A stretch of 64,000 bases of DNA from Euphorbia lathyris (GCF_963576675.1 NC_088911.1:136837929-136901928); one strand, 5' to 3'. Shown: positions 21,699-33,656, numbered from the stretch's first letter. The notes: generated by a model not told the origin, from the letters alone. Numbers and translations are program-made.

Positions 21699-24533
21699 AT
21701 GACTAAGTTATCTTTCAACGTCTCCGGTGCCGGCCACCAAAAGTCCAGCTCCGATGAACCTTCACAAAACCCCTCTACACCGAGCAAGGGTAAAACTGGC
21801 CAAACTTCTGGAAAAGGGAAAGCTGTTAAGATCAGGACCTACTCCAAGGTCTTCGAAAATGTCCGCGAATGGAAGGTTGAGCCCTCCAGATGGGTCTCTG
21901 AGCATTTCGTACAACATGAACAACCATTTGCCGAATGGATCTCCAAGAACGAATGGACTGGGCTGTTCTCGGTCAGAGATGAGACATATCCTGACCTGGT
22001 AAGGGAGTTTTACCACAACCTCAAGGTTGCCAGTGACTCCACCGACTACCTAAGCACTGAAGTAAGAGGAAAAACCATCTTCATCAACCCTCTGTACATA
22101 GCAAATCTCCTCCAGCTCAAAACTGAGGGAGTAAGGCTGAGGAAGTCAGGAGATCATGACAAAACCAACTACGTCCATACCTTCTGCAAACCTGAGGGTC
22201 ACTCAGGAGAGATCTCAGCATCTTTAATGGGACAGCACCAGAAGATGGCTCACTACCTGCTGAGCTATTTTATTTACCCAAAGATCAACTGCACTACATC
22301 AGCAACAAACTTTGAACAGTGCTTCATATGGCACATGCTGACGTACACCCCCATCAACATACCGGTCTTCTTAGTTGCTGGGTTCCTACGCAGCACGGGT
22401 ACGCTGAGGCTTGGGTCACTCATAACTCGAATTCTTCTTGACCACAAGATTGATCTCGAAGGCGAGGAATCCTTCAAAGGAACTGAGATCACAGCTGCCT
22501 CGCTGAGGGCACTGAAATTTGGGCAACCCTTGAAGAAAGGAAAAGCTGCTGCTGATGCTGCTGGCCAAGCTGGCCAAACTGAGGAAACTGTTGCTGAGCC
22601 TAAGAAATGGAGAAGAACTAAGGCTCCAGCTTCTCGCAAGAGAAAATCTACTGAGTCACCAAATGTTGAGTCTCCTGCAAAGAGGCAGAGGTCAGCTGGA
22701 AAGTCAGCTGAAAAGAGAACCAGGCAAGATGAGCCTGGAACTGAGGAAGCTGCTGAACTACCTCAGAAGAAGCAAAAGACTTCAACATTGGCACCTCTGG
22801 ACGTTATACCGACCGACTTCATTGTACCGGATGATTCTCATTTCACTCAATGCCAAGGTACTGATGCTACGGAAACTGAGGTCCAGTTAGATGACCACTT
22901 CATCTCCCAAGTTGAGGAAGAACTTGACGGAGATAGTTCTGAGGAGGAAGAGGAAGAAGAAGAAACCAGCGGTCAGGATGATGCTGAGGATTCAGAAGAA
23001 ACTGCCAGCGAAATTGAAGCTGAGGATGCTAACACTGGGTTAGCTGGCGGAAATGTGCAAACTGACACTGAGTTAGCTGCTGGAGTTGAGCAAGTTGATC
23101 AAGCTGACCAGACCCATACTGAGGAAAAGGAACCTACTCCTACTCACTCAGAAGAACCTGCTCATCATTCCACTCCACCACGTAGAAGGCGAAAGCTGGT
23201 TAAGGCCAGTGAAGTGATGGTCAGTGAACTTCCTGTGCAATCACCATCTATTCCTGAACTTGTCCTCTCTAAGACTACAAAGGACCCTTCTACTGTTCAA
23301 CTAAATTTTTTCAAACGTCCATCAACTTCCTCTACTACAACGCCGTTGGAAAAACAAGCCTCTGTTTCTTCTCAACAGGAACATGCCGACCACACCACTT
23401 CAACCACTTCAACAAGTCACGTTGAACCAACCACTGTCCATGCTGTCTCCTCAAGCATGGTGCTGACTCCCCATCTTTCTGCTGTCAGCACAGACAGTGT
23501 TCGGGTTATGTCTTCCATCATCAACCTCTCTGCTGATCAATCAACAATTCCTTCAACTCAAGTGCAGATTGAGCCAACTCATCCAGTCACTGACCAGGGT
23601 ACTCCTTTCACTCCACTTTCTTCTGGTCATACTGATGTACATCGGGATGCCATTGAGTCCGGCAAAAAGCTCATTAACTCAGTGCAAGCACTCATCCACG
23701 ATCTTCAACATTCCGCTTCGCCTGCTGCTGGATCTTCAATTCCTGAGACAACTCAGCTCTCCCAGGTCACTCTACTTCTCAATGAAGTCAAAGGACTCAA
23801 GGATCTGCTGAATGTCGTCTTGTCATTCCAAGCCCAACAAGCAAAGCAGGATTCACTTGCCAAGTTGGCAGAGATACAGCTGTCAACAATTCAACATCTG
23901 AACTCTCTCCATCAGCAAGTTCAGAAGTTGTCTGCTGTGAACACTGACTATGCCACTTCCTCAGAACTCAAGATGCTTTTTGCTCAGCTTCATACTGAGC
24001 AACTTAAGACAAATGAGCAAATGGTGTCCTATAGTCAGTGCTCAGTCGAGCAAATCGGTGAGGCCATCAGGCTACTTAACCTCAATAAGCAAGAGATGGA
24101 TACTGACGCTTTGAAGCAGAATGAGTTGCTGTCTCTCGCACAGCAATCCTTCAATCACATCCGTTATAATAATATCCAGCGTCATCATTATGACTCAGCT
24201 CTCTTGAAAACTTTCCACCAAGTCTTTGCTGGCCTCTCTGAAGCTCTCATCTGGCAAGCAAAAGCTCAAGCTTTCAGTGTAAATATGCTCAGTGCTGCTG
24301 ATCTTCGCGTACCATTCGAAGTATCAGCTGATGGAGTTGCCATCTTTGATGGCGTAAATGAAAGTGCTGACAAACTAAAAGAGCTTTCACAAGAACTTTC
24401 TCGTGCTGTCTTAACCGATGCGTTCAAGCTCCCTGAAGTTGACAAAACGGGGGAGAAAGCGCAAGCTGCCAGAGCTCAGCATGAGCAACGTCAGTACGAG
24501 CGAAGTCAGTCACAGGGCAAGAAGAAGAAATAG
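21699..24533 (+). CDS. Sirevirus env-like protein, uninterrupted 944-codon ORF
   Basis: This is the third ORF after pol, in the position of the Sirevirus env-like gene. Residues about 45-270 form a conserved globular block (WVSEHF...PFAEWISKNEWTGLFSV, YPDLVREFYHNL, VRGKTIFINP, CFIWHMLTYTPINIPVFL) of the type seen in plant transposon-protein families. Then comes a basic, low-complexity region, an acidic run (about 408-455), a Ser/Thr/Pro-rich stretch, and a helical C-terminal third with likely coiled coils. I see no convincing signal peptide or long membrane segment, so an envelope role is only the family's traditional label. It is unbroken while pol is dead, which fits a young insertion. Function unknown. 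Confidence 0.8.
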   Translation: MTKLSFNVSGAGHQKSSSDEPSQNPSTPSKGKTGQTSGKGKAVKIRTYSKVFENVREWKVEPSRWVSEHFVQHEQPFAEWISKNEWTGLFSVRDETYPDLVREFYHNLKVASDSTDYLSTEVRGKTIFINPLYIANLLQLKTEGVRLRKSGDHDKTNYVHTFCKPEGHSGEISASLMGQHQKMAHYLLSYFIYPKINCTTSATNFEQCFIWHMLTYTPINIPVFLVAGFLRSTGTLRLGSLITRILLDHKIDLEGEESFKGTEITAASLRALKFGQPLKKGKAAADAAGQAGQTEETVAEPKKWRRTKAPASRKRKSTESPNVESPAKRQRSAGKSAEKRTRQDEPGTEEAAELPQKKQKTSTLAPLDVIPTDFIVPDDSHFTQCQGTDATETEVQLDDHFISQVEEELDGDSSEEEEEEEETSGQDDAEDSEETASEIEAEDANTGLAGGNVQTDTELAAGVEQVDQADQTHTEEKEPTPTHSEEPAHHSTPPRRRRKLVKASEVMVSELPVQSPSIPELVLSKTTKDPSTVQLNFFKRPSTSSTTTPLEKQASVSSQQEHADHTTSTTSTSHVEPTTVHAVSSSMVLTPHLSAVSTDSVRVMSSIINLSADQSTIPSTQVQIEPTHPVTDQGTPFTPLSSGHTDVHRDAIESGKKLINSVQALIHDLQHSASPAAGSSIPETTQLSQVTLLLNEVKGLKDLLNVVLSFQAQQAKQDSLAKLAEIQLSTIQHLNSLHQQVQKLSAVNTDYATSSELKMLFAQLHTEQLKTNEQMVSYSQCSVEQIGEAIRLLNLNKQEMDTDALKQNELLSLAQQSFNHIRYNNIQRHHYDSALLKTFHQVFAGLSEALIWQAKAQAFSVNMLSAADLRVPFEVSADGVAIFDGVNESADKLKELSQELSRAVLTDAFKLPEVDKTGEKAQAARAQHEQRQYERSQSQGKKKK

Positions 24534-25050
24534 ATAGGCTAGCATACTTAGGCCATATCAGTGTAATCTATTTGTCTAGTTTATTTCTTTTACTATGTAC
24601 TTGCTGACTTCTTTCAATATATATCATACTTATTTTTCTTATTCCAATACTGAGTTATGATATATGCTATTAAGTACTGAGTTATTATGTATCTTCATTT
24701 ATATAATATTTATTGACTAAATGATATGCTGATAACATGTTTGACATTAACCTATGTACTTATGAAACATTCTGATAAGAACTCATTGAATAACAAATTA
24801 CTCAGCGCGCTCTATATGTCTAAAACTTCCGCTTAACACTGAGTAAATAGAATATGTGATATAGCTGACCTATACCTAAAAACTGACCTTAGACTTACTC
24901 ATTTAAATCCTTAAATGTTTTAAGTAAAACTAAGTCAGTAGCTCAACCCTTACGGGGGAGTTTGCTAAAGTATATTAGGTCAACTATCATGGGGGAGCTC
25001 ATACTGAGTTCCTTGAGGAATAGTTTTGCCAACATCAAAATGGGGGAGTT
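24534..25050 (+). other. Spacer and multiple polypurine tracts of copia B
   Basis: No gene. Three spaced GGGGGAG tracts occur: ACGGGGGAGTTT (24952-24963), ATGGGGGAGCTC (24989-25000), and AAAATGGGGGAGTTTG directly before the LTR (25037-25052). Repeated PPTs in this position are a described Sirevirus trait. Confidence 0.75.
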
Positions 25051-26396
25051 TGTTGAAACACCTTTCCACATAATTTTGATTTGACAAAATTGGTTAAGTA
25101 TAATATATATACATATTCTAAACACACTAAGTTTAAATGCTTTGATTTAATTCTTCTAATGTGTTTGTTCAATGTTGAGTTAAAATACTATAAGACATAA
25201 GAATCGAAAGGCCCAAGCCCAATACGGAAGCCAAGGCCCAAATCAAACAACTCAGTACACTCGGCCCGCGTATGTCAAGACGTTGCCGTTTTTTGAACAA
25301 AAACGCAACTCAGCAAACGGAAGGATCTAGAAGACCTTCGGGAACAACTTCACAATGAAGCTGCTGAGTCGTCTCGACAAAGCGTACAAGACAACAGCTG
25401 GCAAAGGAAAACTTCCAGACAAAGTGTTTCCTCTTTTGGCAAAGTTCAGACGACACAGTATACTGTCCAGTTGACTTTACCATAAAAGGAGAGACCATCT
25501 GCTGAGCTGACCGAGGACAGAAGATACACGATTGTGATTGGCCGACAGCTCTGAGCAAGTCAGGATGACAACGACACATAGCCGTTTCCCTCCAACTGTT
25601 ATTTCGAAATTTGAAATGACCGACGCCCAGACATCTCTATAAATAGTGCCATCACAAGCTTCACAATACATAGAACTTGATCAAGCCATTACGCTGACCA
25701 AATCTCTACAAGTTCTGCAAGCAAGAAGCAAAGCAAAAATTCTTACACTACATTTCTCATATCTGTGTAAAAGTCTAGAGTGATTGTAAATCGTCTAAAG
25801 TGTCTTAGCACATCTTTGTATTAGGATAAAACACTTATCATTTCTAGAGATAGAAAGGAGAGGCTGAGTACTCGGTTTTAAGTACTCAGCGGAGAGATTA
25901 GGATTGAGTAGAAGTATAGAGGAAGGTACTTTTGTCATACTCAATTGCTGATATTGTAAAAGGTTTGAGGCTCTACCTTTAAAGAGCTCAGTAGAGTATT
26001 TGAAATCTCGGAACGTGTTCCGGGGACAGGACGTAGACTTAGAAGAAGCCGAACCTGGATAAATCTGCTGAGTGAAGTATTTCTTACCTTAACTCCTTAT
26101 TTTTATTGCTTGCTTTAAATAATCAAAACTGACCAAGTAAAGAGGTCAAGTTGAGTTGTGCGCGTTGAACGTCTGAGCTCAGGAATAGACTCTAAGTGCT
26201 ATCTCCTGACTTAAGCTAAGAAACTGACCTAGTCACCTGTTGACTCAGCCAGTACCTTACTGTTTACTCAGCGCCGCTGTTCAAACTCTTTTTTTTAAAA
26301 AAAAGAAGTCTGCCTAAATTGCAAAAAGTTTAAATAGTTCCTAACCCCCCCCCCCCCCCCTTGGAACTATACTTGCAACTAAACAAGGGACCAACA
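25051..26396 (+). repeat. 3' LTR of copia B
   Basis: Starts TGTTGAAACACC after the last PPT and ends GGACCAACA, followed by the CAAAT duplication. It agrees with the 5' LTR from 2088 on, with mostly transition differences and length changes in A/T and C homopolymers. A TATA motif lies near 25639. Confidence 0.95.
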
Positions 26397-26881
26397 CAAA
26401 TGACTTCACACTCATTGGATACACTAACGCGGATTATGGACGAGATAAGCTAGAGCGTAAGAGTACTTCAGGAGGGTGTCACTTCCTTGGAAGCTGTCTA
26501 GTATCTTGGTTCAACAAGAAGCAATCGTCAGTGGCCCTGTCAACAACTGAAGTTGAGTACATTGCTGCTGGAAGCTGTGTGGCCCAGGTCCTATGGATTA
26601 AGCAACAGCTAGAGGATTATGGAGTACAAACTGAAACAATCGAAGTCAAATGCGACAACAAGAGTGCCATTGACTTGTCCAAAAATCCTATCCAACACAG
26701 CAGGATGAAGCATGTCAGCATTCGGCATCACTTCATTAGAGACCATGTACTCAAAGGTGAGATCAAGCTGACCTACGTTCCAACCGATGAACAGCTTGCG
26801 GATATCTTTACGAAGCCTCTGCCTCATGAGCAATTTAACATACTAAGGGAAGCTATCGGTATGTCTAATCCTCTTCAATAA
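26397..26881 (+). pseudogene. Copia A RNase H, 3' half of the interrupted pol
   Basis: It continues the reading frame broken at 1967: DFTLIGYTNADYGRD, then GCHFLGSCLVSWFNKKQ, LSTTEVEYIAAGSCVAQ, VKCDNKSAIDLSKNP, RHHFIRDHVLKGEI and LADIFTKPLPHEQF. These are the copia RNase H catalytic blocks, although the first D-x-D block reads TNAD where copia B has TDAD. It ends at the TAA at 26879-26881. Close match to copia B 20720-21217 shows that A and B are the same family. Confidence 0.9.
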
Positions 26882-27400
26882 AACTCCATGTTTAATTAAA
26901 TGTTGTGGGATTATCATGCTGAGTGATTTGTGCTTAAATAGTAACTATTGCATGCTGAGATAATATGAAATATATAAAATCACCTTATGCTGAGTAGACA
27001 TATATACTGAGTGGTTATCATAAGCTGAGTTACTAAGCGTACAAATACTTCTTCTACGTAAAACTGAGCACTCAGAAAGTAAAAAACGTTTAGTATTCTA
27101 GATGCTGAGTAAAACCAGTTGCATAATAAATGCTAGCACGCGCGTTAAATAGCCACCTAGGATGACGTAAGCGCAATAATTAGAAAACACATGCGCCGAA
27201 TGTGTCATAAATGCCTGAGATAACTGTCGATTGATCATCTCAAGATCAAACCGCCATTCCGACGTATCAGATCAACTCAGAACTTCTATAAATAGTGGAC
27301 GAATTCCCACTAACTCCTCTTTACGTCTGAAATCTTAGGCATTCGATTTTGTCTCTCTAATCCATAATCTTCAAATCTCTTAAAAATTCTCAAGAAAACT
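26882..27400 (+). other. Spacer between copia A pol and env-like ORF
   Basis: 519 bp without a gene. It holds a TATA-like CTATAAATAGTG at about 27284-27295 and aligns loosely with 21218-21698 of copia B. Confidence 0.5.
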
Positions 27401-30400
27401 ATGTCTGACAATTCCCAGAACCATTCCGACGAGCAATACGATGATAATCGCTCCGATCTAAATCCCCCATCTCCTGCTGAGCAGGACTATAAGGAGACTT
27501 CAACTGACTCTCAAGGGGATGGTCAGCATGACCAATCTAAGGTCAACACTCCGAGCAAAAACCCTAAGGCTGACCAAGCAACACCTTCGAGAAAGAAGAA
27601 GGACAAGAAAAACAAGCAACCAAAGGAGAAGGTATTCCTCCCCGTTTACAAAAACGCTCAGAAGTGTGAGGTTGTCCGTTGCCGTTGGTTCTCTAAAGGG
27701 TTCGTGGAGGCTGAGAAACCCTTTTATGAGTGGATATCCAGGAATGGCTGGACTGAGCTATTCTCTCTCCCCGGTACCACCTATCCACAATTGGTAAGAG
27801 AATTTTACAAAAATCTCAGAGTTAACGAGGATAATGTTGACCACTTAATCACCAAAGTCAAAGGCAAGGACATCACAATCACTCTATCCTATCTCTCAAC
27901 TCTGCTAAAACTGAAGGCCAAAGGTTCAGAACTCAGGACCACGAACGACTACTTGAAAATTGACTACCCTGTAGAGTTCTGTAAACCAAAGAATCATAAA
28001 GGCAAAATTGCCAGTACTTGCATGGGACAGCCTCAGAAAATGGCTCATTACATCCTGACCAATTTCTTATTCCCCAAGATCAACGCCTCCTCCTCAGCTT
28101 CCAATTTCGAGCAGTGCTTCATCTGGCATATGCTGAACTATATCCCACTCAACATGTCCGTCTTTCTTATCGGCGCATTCCAACGAAGTACCGGGAAACT
28201 CGGGATGGGCTCCCTCATCACAAAAATTCTTCAGGACCACCAGGTGAGCACCGTCGAAGAAATTGAAATCTGGGGTACGGAAATCGCAGCGGCACTGCTG
28301 TTCGGCTTAGCCTATAACCAACCCATTAAGGCCAAGAAAGGAAAAGGGGCAGAAGAAAATGAAGAAGGGGATAATATGGTTGAAGAAGCACAGGATGTGC
28401 CAACCAAGAAAGGGAAGAAGGTAATGGTTGAAAAGGAACCCGTTGACCGAACTAGACAGGACAAAAAGCGGAAAGATGACCAATCCGCAAAAGATGTCAA
28501 CACAGCTCCGAGGAAGCTGAGAATAATATCTAGTGCAAAGAAAGCTGCCGCTGAGCAAGCTCAAAGGGAATCTAAGTCAGCGGAGAAACAGAAAAGGCAA
28601 GTTGAGCCTGAGGAAGAAAGTGAGGAAACCCCTGAAATGCCTCTGAAGAGGAAGAAAACCTCTGGGTTGACGCCGATTGAAGTTAACCCACTTGACTTCG
28701 TGGTCACTCCTGAATCACACTTTGTGCGGAGTCAAGAAATTGACCTTGAGAAGACTCCTACTGATTAGGAGGAAGAACTGGGTAATATTGGAGGTCAGTC
28801 TCATGCTGATAAGATAGGATCTGCTGAGCCAAGTGTGAATGTTGCTGCTGAGCAAACTGAGAACCAAGCTGAGCAACCAATAAAGGACAAGGTTGTGGAA
28901 GGCCTTGATGCCGAACTTGGACCTAACTCCGCCTCTGAGTCTCTCGACTTCATTGCTGCTGATCTCTCTCCTCAAACAAATAAGGACAGCACAGGAAAAC
29001 AGATCAAACGTAAGGCTCTGAAACCAAAATTCATCGATCTACTGGATGAGTCTCCGCTCAGGGATCCAATCATTGACCTCATCAAACTTCAGTTTCAATT
29101 CTTCTCAACTGTCACTGAGCCCACTCCGGACCAAATAAAGGAAAAACAAGCCTCTGTTTCTCAAACTGAGAAACAAGCCAATCCCAAAGCTCCTCAGGAT
29201 CCTATTTCTGCCAAGCAAGTGCTCGAAGTTCCTGCTGCTCAAGACAAAGAGTTAGCAAAGGAAACTCCTGCTCAAATCAGTTCTGAATTGCCTCAACCTT
29301 CAAAATCTCCTCAACTTCAGGCTGATACTGAGCAGGTCAATAATTCTGCTGATCCACCTCTTCCTACTCCTTCAATGCAGAATGACAACCAGTCAGCTCC
29401 TGCTGCTGACCTGGCTAAAAGTGCAGCTGCTGACCAAGCTGGAACCTCTACTTCTCAGCACCAAACACCTCCTCCATCCGGTGCTGACAAGATTCCGGCC
29501 TCTGAACCACAAACTGATGAATCCTATGCTTACTTAAACGCTTCTGAGTCTGGCAGGAAGATTATCGACTCAGCTCAAGCACTACTTCAGGACATTCATC
29601 AAACTCAGGCTGATGCTGCTGGGTCTATTCATATTGAGCCAACACAAATCTCGTCTGTCACTCAGCTTCTCACTGAAATCAAAGGTCTCAAAGACTTGAT
29701 GAGTGTCATGACCTCTTTTGCTTCTCAACAGCCTAAGCAAGAGTTAATAGTAAAGCTGGCCGAACTCCAGCTGATGATGGTGAATCATATGAACGCCATC
29801 CAAGGTCAACTCAATGCCTTATCAGCTGTGAACTCAACATATGCAACCTCTGATGAGGTTAATCAACATTTCTCCCAGTTAACCTCTGAGCTGACCGGTG
29901 CTCGAGATCTGATCTGCTCCTCCTCCTAGTGTTCCATCGAACAGATCAGTGAAGCCATTCTCTTACTCAATCTGAATAAAGAGGAAATGGACACTGACCT
30001 AGTGAAGACAAATGAAATTCTGCAATGCACTCAATCTACCCTTAAGCAGGTTCGGCAAACCAACACTCAACGTCAACAATATGACACTGCCCTGCTCAGG
30101 ATGTATCATCAATCATATGTTCGGATGACAGAATCCATAACTTGGATCGGGAAATCTCAAGAGTATCTATTAAGTATGCTCAGTGCCAACATTAAGATCC
30201 CCGCTTCCACTATGTCCGATGGCATGGAAGTCTTCAAAGGTCTTCGGGAGAGTACGAGTCAACTTCAAATGTACTCATCAAAACTGACTCGTGCTGTTCA
30301 ACAGGGAACCTTCTATACTCCTCCTCCAACTCCCGATGCTGGCAAAACGGGGGAGAAAGAAAGGCAAGTTGTTGGAACTCAGCAGAAACAGGGGGGGATA

Positions 30401-30508
30401 ACTAAGCCTGGTTCAACTTCTGTTGACCGAAGTAATCCAAGTCAGCAACAAAGAACTGCCAAGGTCAAAGGCAAATCCTACCAAGTTCAAGTCAACATAA
30501 AAAGATAG
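27401..30508 (+). pseudogene. Copia A env-like ORF with two in-frame stops
   Basis: Homologous to 21699-24533: the N-terminal globular block (WFSKGFVEAEKPFYEWISRNGWTELF, YPQLVREFYKNL, VKGKDITI, CFIWHMLNYIPLNMSVFL), then charged, Pro/Gln-rich and helical C-terminal regions. TAG at 28766-28768 and TAG at 29927-29929 interrupt a single frame, which otherwise runs about 1035 codons to the stop at 30506-30508. N-terminal conservation with copia B is high; the middle is poorly conserved. No signal peptide or membrane span is evident. Confidence 0.85.
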
Positions 30509-31028
30509 ATTAGAAATAGGCTTAGACTTGTAACTTTATATTTGGCGTTCTAAGTTGTTATGCTGACTATCTATATAAGCACCTTTTTATCCAAACTGAC
30601 TTATCTATATGCGATGCTTACTTGTTATGATTATATGCTGATCTGTCGTACTTAACTAATCATTGAAAATCTTGTGAACGTAAGGAAAATACAAGTAAAA
30701 CATACTCAGCACACATAACTCTGATACCTATATGATAACTCTGATACCTATGTGCAACACTGAGTAACAACTATATGTTCCAAGTATTGACCATCTTCTG
30801 AAAAGCTGACCTAGGCTTATCTAAATTAGATCTTGGAAGGTCTAAAATTAAACTAAGTCAGTAAAGGCATTTCACTCGATTAAATCCTAGAAAGATTAGA
30901 GTTAAATTGAGTCAATAGATGCAACCCTTACGGGGGAGTAACTTCAGAAGAATCAAAATCAATCATGGGGAACTTTAATACTGAGTTCCATAATTAAATA
31001 TTTTTGCCAACATCAAAATGGGGGAGTT
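30509..31028 (+). other. Spacer and polypurine tracts of copia A
   Basis: No gene. PPT-like tracts are ACGGGGGAGTAAC (30930-30942), a weaker ATGGGGAAC (30965-30973), and AAAATGGGGGAGTTTG just before the LTR (31015-31030). The arrangement is the same as in copia B. Confidence 0.7.
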
Positions 31029-32778
31029 TGTTGAAACACATTTACACATGATTTTGATTTGACAAAATTATTTAAGTTAATCCCATGATTAAGACAATTA
31101 AATTTATGTGCTTTGATTTAATTGTACTAATGTGTTTGTTCAATGTTGAGTATAATTATAAATGAGAACAGAAATAAAAAGTAAGACAGGACGAAGTCAG
31201 CATGTGCTACAGAAGCTGAGTAGAACACAACTCAGCATAATAGAAGAAAAGTCTTCTTCAGAACAAACGCTTGAAGACGAAGCTGACCGAAGAAGCTGAG
31301 TAGAACGTGACTCAGTATCGCCAAAGATGAAGATCGAAGGCAACGTCTATTGAGTCAAGCTGAGTGTTCATCAGGACAGCGCCAATGATCCGTTAACTAA
31401 AAGACAAGACCCGACAGAGATCTGCGCCAATTCAGAAGCCTTGGAATTACGCAAGGAGACAGTTTCGAGATGCATGGATCAACTGGCATTTGGCTAAAAG
31501 ATGAAACTGGTGCTAGAAGATGAACCTGATGCCTGCTAAATTCAGACGACAGGATTGGCCTACAAAACTGTATGCTGAGCAGTGAATGACGCAAGAAGAC
31601 CGTTTGAATTCAACGGATAGATCCGAATTCAAATGATTGAGGCATTAGATTTCACTATAAAAGGACAAGTTCATCTCTTAGATCCTTTGCCGAAGTACAA
31701 AAAGAAAAGCATACATACAAGCACATACAAACAAGAAAAAGCAAATACTTACACCCAAATCCTATTTCTGTGTAAACGTCTAGATTGAATTTGTATTCAT
31801 CTAAAGTGTTCTTCATCTAGAAAGAACAAATTTGTATCAATTGTAAAGATTGAGAGAGTGGTGTTGAGTACTCAGTTTTAGTACTCAGTGGTAGAGAAAA
31901 TCTGAGTGTCTGGTTATAGCGCTCAGTAGCACTACAAAAAAAGGGTCTATTACGACGCTAAAATTTATAGTTTAACAACGCTTTTCAGCGTCTTTAAAGG
32001 TTTACCCACGCTTTTCAAAGCGTCGTCACAAGCGTCATTAAATTGCGTGTCGTTAATTTTAACGACGCATAAAACCTTGTGTGGGTAAATTCTATTTGAC
32101 GACATATCGCATATAACGGTCGTCATTGTTGCCAACGCTTACATTTTAGCGTTGTAATTTTTTTTATTATTCATTTTTTATTTTCTAAATTTCCACTACA
32201 TTTTAATAAAGCGTCGTAAAGTTAACGACGCATAATTTCTGTTATGTCCTTATTTCGCTTCAGAAAATATTCATAGCGTCTTAAATACGAGGACACTTTA
32301 GTTTAAAAGCATCTCCAAATTCTTGACATTTAATTGTAAAAATGTCTACGTTTAGCTACATAAAAATCGATTACATCCCAAATGCAACGACATTTTTCCA
32401 CTAAAATATCGTCTCTAAATTACGACGCTTGAATATTATTACGTCTTCAATATAACGACATTATCTTGAATGCTGCCACACTTCGATTAAAAAGAACATC
32501 TCGAAAATTGCAACATACATTATATAATTGTTTCCATTTAGCTATAGTAAGAATCTGTTTTTAAAAAATTATTAACTATTGTAAATTATTATTATCATAT
32601 TGAGAATTAATATTTGGATTAAAGGAAGCTACATTAAAATCAAAGAACAAAAGAAAGAGAAATAAACACTTATATAAGCAATAATCAACACATATTTCAA
32701 CATTAATCCCTTTACACAAACATCAAAACAGTTAACAAAACAAATGCTGCCACCAACGAAGGTGAAAGAGCTAAATGT

Positions 32779-33556
32779 TTACAAGGCATCCTTCTTTAAC
32801 AAGTCCCCCATTCTCTTTCTCATCCGAGTAAAGACAGCAACAACACAAGCTTCCATCAAAAGTGTTAGTTTCTTTATCCACTTTTGAGGTTCCTTCAACA
32901 TCATTATTATCATACTTGGTTTGTCTGCATTACTATAAATTTAAATAAATATCAGGCAAGTGAAATAAGTTTTTTTAGTAGAAACAAGAAAGAAAAAAAC
33001 CAAAGAATTAACCTGGGATAAGGTACCAAAATAGGCACATAGTTTTTCGAGAAGTATCAATTTAGGCTTCACGTACAAAATAACACCAATATAGACTTAA
33101 AGTTTAAAAAAGGTACCAAATTAGGCCTCGATAACAGAACGAGACACGTCATTGATATTACTCGGTTAAGTTCTTTCAATTGTACGTGGAGGGAGAAATC
33201 AGAACTTAACGGAGTAATAGGAATGACGTGTTCTATCTGTTTTCCAGGCCTAAATTGATACCTTTTTAAAGGTTAAGCCTGTATTAGTGCTATGTGTCCT
33301 TTGGAAACAAGATTTGAGATTACAAGTTAATCAAGTAATCTCAAATCGCTATAAAAGGAAAGGAAAGAAGATAAAAATAATAATTTAAGAACAAGAGCAC
33401 CTACTTGACAAGACCTTCTTCCAATTTGCACATTTCATCATAACACCACTCCACAGCCAAACCAGTGTCATGCTTGAGATCAGGTGCAGAATAACGAAAA
33501 GAAGAATTGACAGGTTGAACATGAACTATCCCAGGAGCACTGCTACTAGAAACCAT
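32779..33556 (-). pseudogene. Captured fragment, probably a SANT/Myb-like (homeodomain-like) gene
   Basis: Two exon-like pieces on the minus strand. The first (33556-33405) starts with ATG and reads MVSSSSAPG..., with FRYSAPDLKHDTGLAVEW and KLEEGLVK blocks, and has a GTAGGT donor. This matches my recollection of a small plant family in which that segment precedes a SANT domain. The second (about 32927-32779), after a TTTATAG acceptor, begins NADKPS and ends at a TAA at 32781-32779; its later part (WIKKLTLLMEACVVAVFTRM) I do not recognise. The identification rests on the first exon only. Confidence 0.45.
33078..33292. repeat. Imperfect foldback (MITE-like) inside the CACTA element
   Basis: Inverted arms face each other: ATAGACTTAAAGTTT...GGTACCAAATTAGGCCT with ACACGTCAT on the left, and ATGACGTGT...AGGCCTAAATTGATACC...AAGGTTAAGCCTG on the right. 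Identity is imperfect. No clear target duplication was found by eye. Confidence 0.5.
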
Positions 33557-33656
33557 TAAGTCTTGTTAAGAATCAAGTTGATCATTATCTAGCAGAATAT
33601 ATTCGCAATGCTTGTTCGTTGCTATATTTGGTTAATATTTTCCTGACTTTCCTTAC

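Larger units (their letters stand above)
1968..26396 (+). mobile_element. Copia B: full-length Sirevirus-type Ty1/copia retrotransposon with env-like ORF
   Basis: Two LTRs (1968-3385 and 25051-26396) enclose a tRNA-iMet primer site, gag, pol, a separate env-like ORF and a row of polypurine tracts. It has TGTTG...CAACA ends and a 5-bp CAAAT duplication (1963-1967 and 26397-26401), and it sits inside copia A's RNase H gene. Gag-pol order, the env-like ORF after pol, two CCHC knuckles in gag and repeated GGGGGAG tracts before the 3' LTR are known Sirevirus traits. By eye the LTRs differ at about 17 substitutions over roughly 1.3 kb, so the insertion is young. Gag is split by the Athila-like palindrome at 4287-17288, and pol carries three lesions. 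Confidence 0.9.

Noticed and set aside
26341..26360. C-run as a functional element
   Set aside because: Length varies between LTR copies; it is probably a homopolymer or sequencing-length effect.
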